From the NCBI RefSeq assembly GCF_000025185.1, contig NC_013720.1:3286001-3350000 (forward strand): a stretch of DNA of 64,000 bases, in the 5' to 3' direction. Below are positions 9,729 through 18,994 of this stretch, one piece after another. The stretch is from Pirellula staleyi DSM 6068. GTDB taxonomy: Bacteria > Planctomycetota > Planctomycetia > Pirellulales > Pirellulaceae. Position 1 is the first letter of the stretch, and each line of letters opens with the position of its first letter. The position numbers and the translations under genes were made by a program. Below the pieces are notes generated by a model that did no database searches, was not told the origin of the DNA, and worked only from the letters and a program-made list of their open reading frames with translations.

Positions 9729-11270
9729 TTACTCGGGAGATGCAGCCGCACGAACGTCGTAAAGTGGTTGATGCCGGTAGTAAACCTCGAGGATCATGGT
9801 GGCGAGTGCTGTATCGCAAAGACGTCCACCAGCTGTCGTGTGGGGGTCGGCAAAGTACCAACTTCCTAGCTCGTGTCCATCGCTTGCTTGCGACTGCGTT
9901 AAGTGATCGCGCAGCGTGTTGTTCCAGTCGCTCCACTTCTCGTGGTGCAAGTGATGTAGCACTTGTGTGGCATAGTAGTTGAAGTACATGTCGTCGCGCG
10001 AAGGACCTAGCGACACTAGCATCTTGGCACCACGCTGCAGCCGCTCGTCATCGCGTCGCCAACCTTCGTACATGCGGCAGAGGAGCCCAACCGCCGTGCA
10101 GGTGGGATGAGGCTCGCGACCTTGATAGCCGAACTCGGCACCACCGCGTGAACTGCAGTGATCGAAAAAGCTGCTCGTGCGGACCAGCGTTGTTTCGGGA
10201 ATGGAGAGTCCGGCTAGTTCGCCACTACGTAGTGCCATCCGTTGCCAGCCGGTCACGAGCGTGTCCCCCGGTTGTCCGGGAAAATAACGCCAGCCGCCAC
10301 GAAAATGCTGGTTGCTGGTGATAAACCGAATCGATTGACTTGCGGGATCGAGCAGCTGGTCGTCGTGCGTCATCGCCAGAAGTTCGCACAGGACGATGGT
10401 CGCGAGACCATGACCGTACATCGTTCCCTCTTGCAGATCGAGTCCACGCGAAGTGAGCGATCCACGCTCGAGCAGGTAGGTAACGCCCCGAGTAACTTGC
10501 TCTTGATAGGGACCGCTTTGGTGCGTGTTTCCCGCCCCGAGAAATGGAAGTAGTGCCAGCGCAGTCGCTGCTGTTGTCGACCGGTCGGAGCCTTCATCGC
10601 GACATTGCCCACGGCACTCGCCTCGATGATGGTGAAAGTTCCAGCTTCCATCGCTCAGTTGATGCACGGCGAGCCAGGCAAGTGCTCGCTCGACAGCGCG
10701 TTCGCTTTGGGGTGTGCCGCCGAATCGATCGACCAGCGGCCCGCGCGCCGACTCCGTTCTCCCTGCGAGACCTCCGCCCGTGGGAAGGTTGGTAAGCTCT
10801 CCCAGCGACTCATGCGGCTGAAAGAGTGTGGCGTCGAGCGCCGCTGAGATCTCGGGGCGATACGACTCGGCTCCTGCAAGTACCGAAGGAATATCGAGTG
10901 GCAGCGTGGTGAGTGCAGGGCTCTCCAGGAGATCGGCCTCCAGTGGTAAGCCAGCGGGCGTGTCGAGTGGTGGTGGCTTGAGCGTGAATTCGATTGGTGG
11001 TTGCTCTTGCTCGACGACCATCGGCAGCGATCGCTCAAACTCAATTGCAATCGTGCGATCGCTTGGCGTCGGTGCGGTCGCTGCCAGATGCAAGCGAGCC
11101 CCTGTAATCACGATCGCCAGATGTGCGAAGCTGCTGAGCAAAATTGCCCACAGTCGGACTTGCGTTTGCCAAGTAGTGAGACGCGAATCGCCTGTTTTGC
11201 CACGCGCACGACCGACCGATAGCACAAACGAAGTGCGCTTGGCGGCTCGAGTTGGCGAAGTGACAGTCAT
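9729..11270 (-). CDS. Membrane-anchored toroid (squalene-cyclase-like) repeat protein, copy 1
   Basis: 513 residues from the ATG at 11270; a longer frame to 11339 adds basic low-complexity sequence. One transmembrane segment lies around residues 38-58, followed by a proline-rich spacer to about 180. The C-terminal 330 residues carry repeated Gly-Ser-Trp and GxWRY motifs typical of prenyltransferase/squalene-oxidase alpha-toroid repeats. The catalytic DXDD-type motif of true cyclases is not apparent, so enzymatic activity is doubtful. The protein is clearly a paralog of the gene immediately upstream (matching LALLPFLGAG, GLATIVLCE, YYATQV and ILEVYYRHxP motifs), so the two arose by tandem duplication. 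The toroid would face the periplasm. Confidence 0.75.
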   Translation of the reverse strand: MTVTSPTRAAKRTSFVLSVGRARGKTGDSRLTTWQTQVRLWAILLSSFAHLAIVITGARLHLAATAPTPSDRTIAIEFERSLPMVVEQEQPPIEFTLKPPPLDTPAGLPLEADLLESPALTTLPLDIPSVLAGAESYRPEISAALDATLFQPHESLGELTNLPTGGGLAGRTESARGPLVDRFGGTPQSERAVERALAWLAVHQLSDGSWNFHHHRGECRGQCRDEGSDRSTTAATALALLPFLGAGNTHQSGPYQEQVTRGVTYLLERGSLTSRGLDLQEGTMYGHGLATIVLCELLAMTHDDQLLDPASQSIRFITSNQHFRGGWRYFPGQPGDTLVTGWQRMALRSGELAGLSIPETTLVRTSSFFDHCSSRGGAEFGYQGREPHPTCTAVGLLCRMYEGWRRDDERLQRGAKMLVSLGPSRDDMYFNYYATQVLHHLHHEKWSDWNNTLRDHLTQSQASDGHELGSWYFADPHTTAGGRLCDTALATMILEVYYRHQPLYDVRAAASPE

Positions 11271-11395
11271 GCGAATCGTCATGGTCGTAGTGATTGTCAG
11301 GTCTCTACGAGCAAGCGATGCGCGCAGGAGCTGGCGCAAAAGTTTAGGTCAGAGAATGTGCGCGTCGCTCGAAGAAAGGCCTAGCTCGGCGCATG

Positions 11396-11431
11396 AAAAA
11401 AGCCCTGCGAGGCATGGTGCATCGCAGGGCT
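11396..11431 (-). terminator. Rho-independent terminator after toroid copy 2
   Basis: Perfect 10-bp inverted repeat (11401-11410 with 11422-11431) around an 11-nt loop. On the minus strand the stem is followed by a run of six T (A-run at 11396-11401 on the plus strand). It lies about 50 bp after the stop of the upstream toroid gene, so that gene is probably transcribed separately from copy 1. Confidence 0.85.
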
Positions 11432-11482
11432 TGGTTTGATCGAATCTGTCGAAATCGCGGACTGAGTGTGCTGAGCCGTCGT

Positions 11483-13132
11483 TTAGAGTGGGAACTCTTC
11501 TTCAGCTGCAGCCTTGCCGTAAATCGGCATGTGGCGGTAGTACACTTCGAGAATCATCGTGGCCATGCTGGTGCAGTAGATACGACCACCAGCTTCCGAG
11601 CCGTGATCACCCTTCATGTACCAGCTTCCCTTTTGGTGACCGGTTTTGTCCTGGCCATTGACCAGCGAGTCACGCATTTCCTTGTTCCACTTGTCCCACA
11701 GTTCTGCACCTTCACCACCTTCACCGCCGTAGTGACGCATCACTTGGGTGGCGTAGTAGTTGAAGTACATGTTCCCCTTCGAAGGGCCAATCTTGCTGAT
11801 GAACTCAGCACCACGCTGAATGCCGGGGTGATCTTTCTTCCAGCCGAGATACATGCGGCAGAGGAGACCGCAAGCGGTGGTGGCTTGACCAGCACCTGGA
11901 CCAGTGTAGCCATACTTCGAGCCGCTGTCGGCTTGCACGCTGTCGAGGAACTTCACAGCACCTTGAATCGTGCCGGGAGGAACTTGGAGGTAGGCCATGT
12001 GACCGCTCTTGAGAGCCATCAACTGCCAACCCACAGCCGAAGTGTCGCCAGCTTGGCGTGGGGTGTAACGCCAGCCGCCACCGACAGGGTCTTGAGCGTA
12101 GACAATGTGGTTAAGCGACAGCTGAGCTGGGGTCATCAAGCCTTTGTCGTGGGTCATGGCGTAGGCTTCGCACAGCACGATCGAGGCGAGGCCGTGCGAG
12201 TACATGTTGCCGCCACCTTGGGCCAAATCGCCAGCGTTGTTCTTCACCTTCATTTGGCTGGTGAGGAAGTAGAGGCCAGCTTCGACGTTCTTCTTGTAGG
12301 TTCCAGCCTTGTGCGTCTGACCAGCACCCAGGAAGGGGAGCAAAGCCATGGCAGTGGCACCGGTGCGGCAATCGGTCATACGTCCACCATCGCTGCAGCG
12401 CCCTTGGCAGGGGCCGGTGCGGTGGTCGAAGTTCCAGCTTCCATCGGGATTTTGGTGAGCGGCGAACCACTGAAGTGCAGCGGCCACGGCAGCTTCACTG
12501 GCACTATTGCCACCAATCTTGGCGACCATTGCGCCACGGGCAGCTTCACCACGCCCTGAAACGCCACTGCCGGTCACCGAGCCGACGGCTTGCATCAGGT
12601 CGTTCTTGGGGGCGGTTTGTTCGCCGAAATCACTCAGTTCGACATGCACAGCAGCGGTGTCGACATCCATCGCCAAGGAGGGATCGACAGGTGTTTCAAC
12701 CACATCGCTTTGAATCTGCGCGACGACATCGGAGCGAGTGTCGGAGACATTGGTCTCGTCGACGTTGATTTCGATTTTGTCTTCGACGAAGTCTTCCACT
12801 TCCTCGAGTTCTTCGGTCTTGGTGGCAGTCACAGCCACTTGGTTTTGCTGCTTGGGTGGCTCGATCGTGATCACCGCCAGGATGATGAACGCGAAAAAGT
12901 GCACCACGGCCGAAACCATGTAGCTAGGCACGGCGTTAAAGAGGACGAACTTACCGCCACCGCCACTGGGGGCATCATCGGCCTCCTCCTCGGGAGCTGC
13001 TGCCGCTGGCTGCTGTGGCTTGGCAGGCTGAGAAGCCGCCGCAGCAGGAGCTGGCGCCTTGCGAGCTGGAGGTGGCGCAGGACGCGCACCCTGTGGCTGG
13101 CCAGGATTAGGAGGGGTGGGAGTGGTGCTCAT
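11483..13132 (-). CDS. Membrane-anchored toroid repeat protein with TonB-like anchor, copy 2
   Basis: 549 residues. The first 60 are a proline/alanine-rich cytoplasmic region, then a transmembrane segment (about 68-90) carrying S74-x3-H78-x6-L85-x3-T89, almost the motif by which TonB engages ExbB/ExbD. An acidic EE/ED-rich linker follows (about 100-150), and the C-terminal 330 residues are alpha-toroid repeats (GSWNF, GGGWRY, GSWYMKG). It is paralogous to the downstream gene. Cyclase activity is not supported by a visible catalytic motif. The combination suggests a periplasmic toroid linked to an energised inner-membrane complex; that is inference. Confidence 0.78.
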   Translation of the reverse strand: MSTTPTPPNPGQPQGARPAPPPARKAPAPAAAASQPAKPQQPAAAAPEEEADDAPSGGGGKFVLFNAVPSYMVSAVVHFFAFIILAVITIEPPKQQNQVAVTATKTEELEEVEDFVEDKIEINVDETNVSDTRSDVVAQIQSDVVETPVDPSLAMDVDTAAVHVELSDFGEQTAPKNDLMQAVGSVTGSGVSGRGEAARGAMVAKIGGNSASEAAVAAALQWFAAHQNPDGSWNFDHRTGPCQGRCSDGGRMTDCRTGATAMALLPFLGAGQTHKAGTYKKNVEAGLYFLTSQMKVKNNAGDLAQGGGNMYSHGLASIVLCEAYAMTHDKGLMTPAQLSLNHIVYAQDPVGGGWRYTPRQAGDTSAVGWQLMALKSGHMAYLQVPPGTIQGAVKFLDSVQADSGSKYGYTGPGAGQATTACGLLCRMYLGWKKDHPGIQRGAEFISKIGPSKGNMYFNYYATQVMRHYGGEGGEGAELWDKWNKEMRDSLVNGQDKTGHQKGSWYMKGDHGSEAGGRIYCTSMATMILEVYYRHMPIYGKAAAEEEFPL

Positions 13133-13746
13133 GAAGAAAAGCTCCGCTCAAACTTCAAGACGAAGTAGATGGAAAAATATGGCGAAAAGTGAATATCTGA
13201 CGAGCAAAATCAAACCGGGCCCGTAACGACCCGCGATCGGTGAGCGATCTACTACTAGATGCTCAGCAAATCGGCAGCAAACAACTAACGAGGATCTAGC
13301 ATCACAAATCCAGCGAGACTCAGCAGTGCATCCCAGGATATGACCCCGCCGACTCGCTGCTTTCGCAAACGACAGGCGGGGCCAGATACCAATGCGTAAG
13401 TGCTGAATTCGTATCTCTTTAGACTACCCAATCCCAACCAGAACGCAAGCAACAAAACTGCTGGCAGAGCGAACAAAATCACACGAGATCCAGCTCGCAA
13501 TCAGACGGAAACTAACGAGGTTTCGCGTACGTAAAACAAGCGGTGGATGGTGTGTAAGTCGTTTCTGAGCATGCACTTGCGATGGAGTAGTCGATGCTGG
13601 TGAAGCGAGCAACTTTCCTAGCAAGAGCCAAACTGTGCTGCATGCCCCAAGCAAACTTGGATGTAGTTACAACGAATGATTCGCCTGGTGGGTGTCGGTT
13701 TATTCCCCACCCTTGTTCAAAAAACCGACGAATCTTCAAAAAGTAC
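13133..13746. other. Gene-poor stretch between the toroid and sugar-transport genes
   Basis: About 610 bp without a confident gene. On the minus strand, 13285-13500 is an open frame starting with TTG directly after a stop codon; it would encode 71 residues with an N-terminal hydrophobic helix (LPAVLLLAFWLGLGSL) followed by RYEFSTY. This could be a small membrane protein or a decayed gene end. No promoter or terminator stands out. Confidence 0.5.
13285..13500 (-). CDS. Possible small membrane protein or gene remnant
   Basis: 71 residues if translated from the TTG at 13500, with one hydrophobic N-terminal helix. It has no recognised family and no clear ribosome-binding site. An overlapping minus-strand frame (13424-13654) is similarly open, which weakens the case. 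The region may be the degraded remains of a membrane-protein gene. Confidence 0.2.
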   Translation of the reverse strand: MRAGSRVILFALPAVLLLAFWLGLGSLKRYEFSTYALVSGPACRLRKQRVGGVISWDALLSLAGFVMLDPR

Positions 13747-15102
13747 TCAGACCCCCAGTGAATTCCCCGGCGATGCGGGAGAACGCTTCAGCCAGCGGCT
13801 CGACCTCAGGCGATCGAGCCCCACAGCGGCGAGAATCACAAGCCCCAGCATGATCCGCTGGGTTTCGGTGTTGAGTCCCAGCAGGTTCATTCCGTTGGCG
13901 ATCACTCCCAGGATCAAGCTTCCAATCAGGGTGCCGCGCAGGGTGCCTTCGCCTCCGGAGAGGGAAGTTCCGCCCACCACCACGGCGGCGATGGTTTGCA
14001 GTTCGTAATCCTGTCCGTAGGTCGCGGCCCCACTTCGCAGCTGCGAGGCGTAAACCACTCCTCCGAGTCCAGCGAGGGCTCCGCAAAGGGCATAGATCAC
14101 CACCAGCAGACGCTCGGTTCGTATGCCACATAGCACCGCCGCTCGTGGATTGCCACCGAGTGCATAGAGGTGCCGGCCGAACACCGAACGCTGCAGCAGA
14201 AGTTCGCAAACGCCAAACACAACACCCATTAGCACCACGCAATTGGGGATTCCCAGCAGCGTCGCGCCGTTGCCGAGCCACCCCAGCGAAGGTGGAACCT
14301 GGTTGATCGATTTGCTTTCGGAGATCAAAAACGAAAGCCCCCCGACGATCAGCATGGTTGCCAGCGTGACGATGAACGGCGGCATCTTCAGTAGCGCGAT
14401 GATCGTTCCGCTGGCTGCTCCAACGGCGGCACACACAAGTATCGCCGTGAGTCCGCACACAACCATGCCGATGGTGGAAGCTTGCTCGGCGCCAGCATAG
14501 TCGCGAATCAGTCGCGTCATCACCACGGCAGAGAGTGCCACTAGACTCCCCACCGATAAGTCGATCCCTCCACTGATGATCACGAGAGTCATACCAACCG
14601 CCAGAATCGAGATCACCGCGATTTGACTCGTGATGTTGATCAGGTTCTCGCTCTTGAGGAAAGCAGGCCAGTAGTAGCTCGTCGCGCTGACGACCGGAAT
14701 CGGCTGATCGACCCCCAGCAACTCATTCGCTTGAGAAACAGGAACCCACGCTGACGCCACGCGATGACAGACAATCGCATCGATCGACTTCTTCTCCTTC
14801 TTCAGCTCGCGGAGCATGTTGCCCACATCAATCGGGGTTCCTTCGACTTTGGCAACCACTTCGAGGCCACTCTCAACGAGCTGTTTTTCGCACGCTGCTG
14901 TGAAGGCCCGATCGCTTTCGGTTCCGCGAGCTACCACCAAAATTCGCTGGGCCTTTGGGTAACGCGCTACGAGCGATCTGGCTGCTTCGTTTCCCCCCGA
15001 GGCCCCTTCGGGAGATTGTTCGCGCCAGGTGAGGATGCTGAGCGTTAGCGCGAGCACCAGCAGTGCGACAATCAGTTCTGTACCTGGAGGAAATCGTCGC
15101 AT
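13747..15102 (-). CDS. Sugar ABC transporter permease (RbsC-like) with inserted extracytoplasmic domain
   Basis: A 451-residue permease of the ribose/xylose type (RbsC family, usually about 320 residues). The core from about residue 155 to 440 has the family's hydrophobic helices and the SGGIDLSVGS signature at 177-186, plus AGLGGVVYASQ and a VVVGGTSLSGGEG loop. The extra length is an insert at about residues 30-145, between the first helix and the core. Its alternating strands and helices (RILVVARG, then a helix, LEVVAKVEG, then a helix, IDAIVCHR) resemble one lobe of a type I periplasmic binding protein. It follows the binding-protein gene by 67 bp. No ATPase gene is in this window, so the energising subunit must be elsewhere. 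Confidence 0.85.
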   Translation of the reverse strand: MRRFPPGTELIVALLVLALTLSILTWREQSPEGASGGNEAARSLVARYPKAQRILVVARGTESDRAFTAACEKQLVESGLEVVAKVEGTPIDVGNMLRELKKEKKSIDAIVCHRVASAWVPVSQANELLGVDQPIPVVSATSYYWPAFLKSENLINITSQIAVISILAVGMTLVIISGGIDLSVGSLVALSAVVMTRLIRDYAGAEQASTIGMVVCGLTAILVCAAVGAASGTIIALLKMPPFIVTLATMLIVGGLSFLISESKSINQVPPSLGWLGNGATLLGIPNCVVLMGVVFGVCELLLQRSVFGRHLYALGGNPRAAVLCGIRTERLLVVIYALCGALAGLGGVVYASQLRSGAATYGQDYELQTIAAVVVGGTSLSGGEGTLRGTLIGSLILGVIANGMNLLGLNTETQRIMLGLVILAAVGLDRLRSSRWLKRSPASPGNSLGV

Positions 15103-15169
15103 GGATCAACGGCGTTCTAAGGGGAGAGGCGTGAATCGAGGCTGCTAACTTAGCGTTAGTGCAATCACC

Positions 15170-16171
15170 CTACGGTGCTGATTTACCGCGATAAAGTCCC
15201 GTTGGAATCAGCTGTTCTTTCGGCACTTCTTCACCCCGAAAGTAGCTCACAATACTGGCGGCCACTCTTTTGCCGATCTGGTCGGGATGCTGAATCGGGT
15301 CGGCAAAAATCTTCCCTTCATCAATCGCTTGCATTCCATCGGGTTGACCATCGAAGCCAACGATTTTTACCTGATCGGCTTTGTTCGCTTTTTCGAGAGC
15401 CGCCCGAGCACCGAGGGCGCTTGGGTCGTTGATTGCGAAGATGCCAGCGAGATCGGGATGAGCTTGCAGAGCATCTTCTGCCGCCTTGTATGACTTGTCT
15501 TTCTGACCATCACCAGGAAGCTCCGACACGATTGTTATCGCGCTCGAGGGGTTCTCGCTGTTGTGCTTGTCGATCACTTCCTTGAATCCCTGCACGCGCA
15601 GAATGCACGACTCGGCTGCTTTGAAGTCGAGGATCACCACTTTGCCACCGGCGCTTCCAACCGCTTCAATCATCGCTTCGGCAGCTTGTTTGCCACCACC
15701 CAGATTGTCGGTGGCAATGTGCGAAACAACTTCTGCTCCCGGCGCGAGGCAGGCAATGTCGGCGGTGAAAACGGGAATCCCCGCCGCAGTAGCTTCCTGA
15801 ATAGCGGGGCCAATTCCACGACTATCGCAAGGACAGAGCACAATCGCCGCATGTCCCGCGACGATGAAATCCTTCACCTGATTCTTCTGCCGCGCAACAT
15901 CAAACTCGCCACTCACCACCTCGACGTCGTAGCCTTCCTTGACGAGTTCGGATTTGATGTTGTCGGCAATCACATTAAAAAACGGATTGGTGGTGGTCAG
16001 CAGCGAAACGCCAACCGTCCCTTTGCTAACGCTTCCCTTGGTCGATTCACCACTGTCACTACTCACAGGAGTGGGGCTGGAAGGTCCACCGCAACTGAGC
16101 GCCACACACGAGAGGACCAACCAGGCCAAGTATGCCACACTGCGCCAAGCGTTACCTACACGAAAGAACAT
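15170..16171 (-). CDS. Sugar-binding lipoprotein (RbsB-like)
   Basis: 333 residues from the ATG at 16171, which is preceded by an AGGAG ribosome-binding site about 8 nt upstream; a longer frame lacks a signal. An N-terminal hydrophobic segment ends in a lipobox-like LSC (about residue 24). The mature part is a type I periplasmic binding protein fold, recognisable from GVSLLTTTNPFF, the alternating strand-helix pattern and FAINDPSALGA. It would deliver a sugar such as ribose, or an autoinducer-2-like ligand, to the permease encoded 67 bp downstream. Substrate specificity cannot be read from the sequence. Confidence 0.88.
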   Translation of the reverse strand: MFFRVGNAWRSVAYLAWLVLSCVALSCGGPSSPTPVSSDSGESTKGSVSKGTVGVSLLTTTNPFFNVIADNIKSELVKEGYDVEVVSGEFDVARQKNQVKDFIVAGHAAIVLCPCDSRGIGPAIQEATAAGIPVFTADIACLAPGAEVVSHIATDNLGGGKQAAEAMIEAVGSAGGKVVILDFKAAESCILRVQGFKEVIDKHNSENPSSAITIVSELPGDGQKDKSYKAAEDALQAHPDLAGIFAINDPSALGARAALEKANKADQVKIVGFDGQPDGMQAIDEGKIFADPIQHPDQIGKRVAASIVSYFRGEEVPKEQLIPTGLYRGKSAP

Positions 16172-16235
16172 CAAACAATCTCCTGAGAGAGGAAGGAGTG
16201 GTTGAACGTGGGAGAACGAAAACAAACGAGCAGAA

Positions 16236-17861
16236 CTACTGCGGCTGTTCAATCGCGTAGAGCACGCGGCCACTTCGCATATAGATCCGCCCGTTGATTG
16301 CAGCTGGGGATGCCAGAATCGGATCGGGGAGCGAGTTCTTCCCCACCAGTTCGTACTTGCCAGACGCCCGAATCAGATAGGTCACACCCGTTTCGCTCGG
16401 AAAATAGATCGTATCCCCCAGCAGTACGCCTGACGCGGAAAACTTGTCTCGAATCCGTTCTTGCCACACAAACTCGCCGGTGAGTGCATCGACGCAGGTG
16501 GCGATTCCAAAATCATTCACCACGAAAAGTTTGTTGTCGAACAGAACTGGCGAGGGGACGTGTGGACCACCACGAACAGCGGTCCAGGCGAGGTGTGTTT
16601 CGCTGACATCGCCACTACCACCAGGACGAACAGCAAGCGTGGGACCTTGTCGCCCTGAAGCGGAGTAGATCAGCCGCTCGCCGATCACAATCGTCGGGAC
16701 CACTTCTTTGGTGGGACCTGCGAGCGACCAAAGCTGTTTGCCGGTGCGGGGCTCGTAGGCGGTGAGCATTTCGCCACCAGCGTAGAGCAATTCATCGCGC
16801 TCTTTCATCCGGACGATCGTGGGAGTCGACCACCCCATCGCTTTGGGGCGCTCGATGCTCCAGACACGTTCACCGGTCACTTTGTCGAGCGCAACGGCGA
16901 GGGAAGCTCCTCGGTTTTGATCGTGGACCAGGATCACGAGATTCTCGTAGAGCAGGGGGCTAGCGCCGCTCCCCCAGAGGCTGTTGAAATTCGACGTGTC
17001 GTACTTCCAGAGGAGCTTGCCTTGCATGTCGCAGCAGATCAGTCCACCCGATCCAAAGTACGTGATCACACGCTCCCCATCGGTCACCGGTGTGGCGGAT
17101 GCAAAGCCGTTTTTGTCGCGTACATCGGGCTCGATTGCATGTTCGGGAAGCTCGTAGGTCCAGACGATCGCTCCGTTCTTCGTGTCGAGGGCATGCAGAC
17201 TCCGCTGGCTCCCAGCTGCTCCTGCGGTCGTGAGAAAAATACGATCGTTCCAGATGACGGGCGAACTGTTGCCGTCTCCTGGAAGCGTCGCTTTCCAGGC
17301 GATATTTTCCGTGTCACTCCACGTGGTAGGCCATTGGGTGGAGGCGTCACCCACGGCAATTCCTTGACCGGTGGGACCACGAAAACGGGGCCACTGTTTC
17401 TCGGCGCCGGGCGAGGGGAGCACGATTGCTAAGTCGAGCGCGGGGACTTCGCTCCCCCGCACTGTTCCCGCTGCCATCGCGACTTGCCCTTTGTCGAACG
17501 GCGCCGTCTGCTTCCTTTGGGCATAAACGCCCCGAATCAGGTTCAGGTAATCCTCGCGAATCTTCGCGCGGCGCTCATAGGCTGCCTGCAGCGCGGGGTC
17601 GGCCTTCACCTTCTCGAGCCCCCCTTGCTGCTTGGCAAAAGTGGCTGCCGAGTCGCGCGTCTCGACCCGTCGCCATTCAGCATCGAGATCGGGGCCGTTC
17701 ATTTGCGCCAGGAGTGCCGCATACTCCTGGCTCTGAGTGTCGGACTCGAGGAGTCGCAAATCATCCCCTAGAGGAAACTTGTCCTCCGCTATGAGTGTGC
17801 ATGGCAACGTGATGAGCATGACTGCGATAGCGGCGCATCGAAAACCGTGAGCGACGAACAT
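16236..17861 (-). CDS. Secreted PQQ-type beta-propeller protein
   Basis: 541 residues from the ATG at 17861, which yields a signal peptide (hydrophobic AAIAVMLITLPCTLIA). A helical N-terminal region of about 130 residues is followed by repeated beta-blades with the tryptophan-docking pattern of PQQ-like propellers (repeats of GxxxWxxxL, for example NGAIVWTYELPE, GKLLWKYDTS, GKQLWSLAGP, GEFVWQERIR). Such proteins in planctomycetes are abundant, exported and mostly uncharacterised; PQQ binding is not certain. The gene lies 64 bp ahead of the sugar-binding lipoprotein on the same strand, so it may belong to that transport locus. Confidence 0.82.
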   Translation of the reverse strand: MFVAHGFRCAAIAVMLITLPCTLIAEDKFPLGDDLRLLESDTQSQEYAALLAQMNGPDLDAEWRRVETRDSAATFAKQQGGLEKVKADPALQAAYERRAKIREDYLNLIRGVYAQRKQTAPFDKGQVAMAAGTVRGSEVPALDLAIVLPSPGAEKQWPRFRGPTGQGIAVGDASTQWPTTWSDTENIAWKATLPGDGNSSPVIWNDRIFLTTAGAAGSQRSLHALDTKNGAIVWTYELPEHAIEPDVRDKNGFASATPVTDGERVITYFGSGGLICCDMQGKLLWKYDTSNFNSLWGSGASPLLYENLVILVHDQNRGASLAVALDKVTGERVWSIERPKAMGWSTPTIVRMKERDELLYAGGEMLTAYEPRTGKQLWSLAGPTKEVVPTIVIGERLIYSASGRQGPTLAVRPGGSGDVSETHLAWTAVRGGPHVPSPVLFDNKLFVVNDFGIATCVDALTGEFVWQERIRDKFSASGVLLGDTIYFPSETGVTYLIRASGKYELVGKNSLPDPILASPAAINGRIYMRSGRVLYAIEQPQ

Positions 17862-18012
17862 TGCGGCCGAGTTCCTGTCGTGAAATTCAAGGGGAGAGGT
17901 GAGTGCAAGAATCGCAGGGGAACCAATTCCTGGTTGCGAGTGTAGCCACTGGCTGCACCACGCGTCAAAATATCGCTCCGACGATTTCCATCCTTTGAAC
18001 AAGGCTCGCGCA

Positions 18013-18900
18013 ATGCAGCACCTCTCGATTGGCCCGCTTTACTACGAATACTCGCGGCATAACGAGCCTCGCTTGACGGTCCAGCCGGGGGAGATTTTCT
18101 CGGTCGATAGCGAGGATGCTTTCAGCGGGCAAATCCGCACCGATGGCGACCGTCGCGATAAAACAAAGGTTCCCGGAAGTAATCCGCAAACAGGGCCAAT
18201 TGTGGTCGTCGGCGCACAGCCAGGGGATGCGCTCGCCGTGACGATCCACTCGATCGAACCGCTCATTGGCCAATGCGCGACTCGCACAGGGGATGCTCGT
18301 AACTTAGCGCAGTGGCTGGGACCTGATTGCCCGCATGGGGTGCATATTTGCCCGATTCGTGAAGGGCAGATTTTCTGGAGCAATGAAACCACGATTCCCT
18401 ATCGGCCGATGCTCGGTTGCATCGGTACCGCTCCAGCCCATGGTGTGCCGACGACACTTCCTGCGGGCCCTCACGGGGGGAACATGGATATCGTGGAAGT
18501 TGCACCTGGGCACACGGTGGTGCTGCCGGTCTTTGTCCCAGGCGGCTATCTCTACTTGGGAGACGCTCATGCCGCGATGGGGCATGGTGAGCTGTCGGCC
18601 AGTGGGCTCGAGATGCCAGCGCGATCGATTCTTTCGATCGAGTTGCGGAAAGGCAATAACTTGCCATCGCCGCGCATCGAAACACCGGAGGAGATCATGA
18701 CGATTGTCAGCGGCGCTCCGATGGAACAGTCGATCGCGCAGGCCTTTGCGTACTTAATCCTCTGGATGGAAGCCGATTTTGGTGTTCCCCGCTGGCGCGC
18801 GTACGATCTGCTCACGCATGTCGCGAGAATCAGCGTGGGCTATTTCCCCATCGGCACTGTCGGTGTGAAAGTCCCGCGCAAGTATCTTCACGCTCGCTAG
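18013..18900 (+). CDS. Acetamidase/formamidase family protein
   Basis: 295 residues from the ATG at 18013. It matches the acetamidase/formamidase family (FmdA/AmdA), which hydrolyses formamide or short amides to ammonia and the acid. Supporting motifs are the GPIVVVGAQPGDALAV strand region, the MLGCIGTAPA segment, PHGGNMD, and LGDAHAAMGHGE, which carries family-typical acidic and histidine residues. The protein has no signal peptide and should be cytoplasmic. It diverges from the PQQ-propeller gene (starts about 150 bp apart) and is followed 94 bp later by the sulfatase. Confidence 0.88.
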   Translation: MQHLSIGPLYYEYSRHNEPRLTVQPGEIFSVDSEDAFSGQIRTDGDRRDKTKVPGSNPQTGPIVVVGAQPGDALAVTIHSIEPLIGQCATRTGDARNLAQWLGPDCPHGVHICPIREGQIFWSNETTIPYRPMLGCIGTAPAHGVPTTLPAGPHGGNMDIVEVAPGHTVVLPVFVPGGYLYLGDAHAAMGHGELSASGLEMPARSILSIELRKGNNLPSPRIETPEEIMTIVSGAPMEQSIAQAFAYLILWMEADFGVPRWRAYDLLTHVARISVGYFPIGTVGVKVPRKYLHAR

Positions 18901-18994
18901 TCCCCTATGCTGGCAACATTCGCTGCCGAGCAAAATCATTCCCTGGCAACTTGCCCAACCTCGCCTCTCACTTCTCACCGAGGATTGTTTTGAC

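Noticed and set aside
11393-12559. 388-residue plus-strand frame opposite toroid copy 2
   Set aside because: Starts within a terminator and is antisense to a gene with clear repeats.
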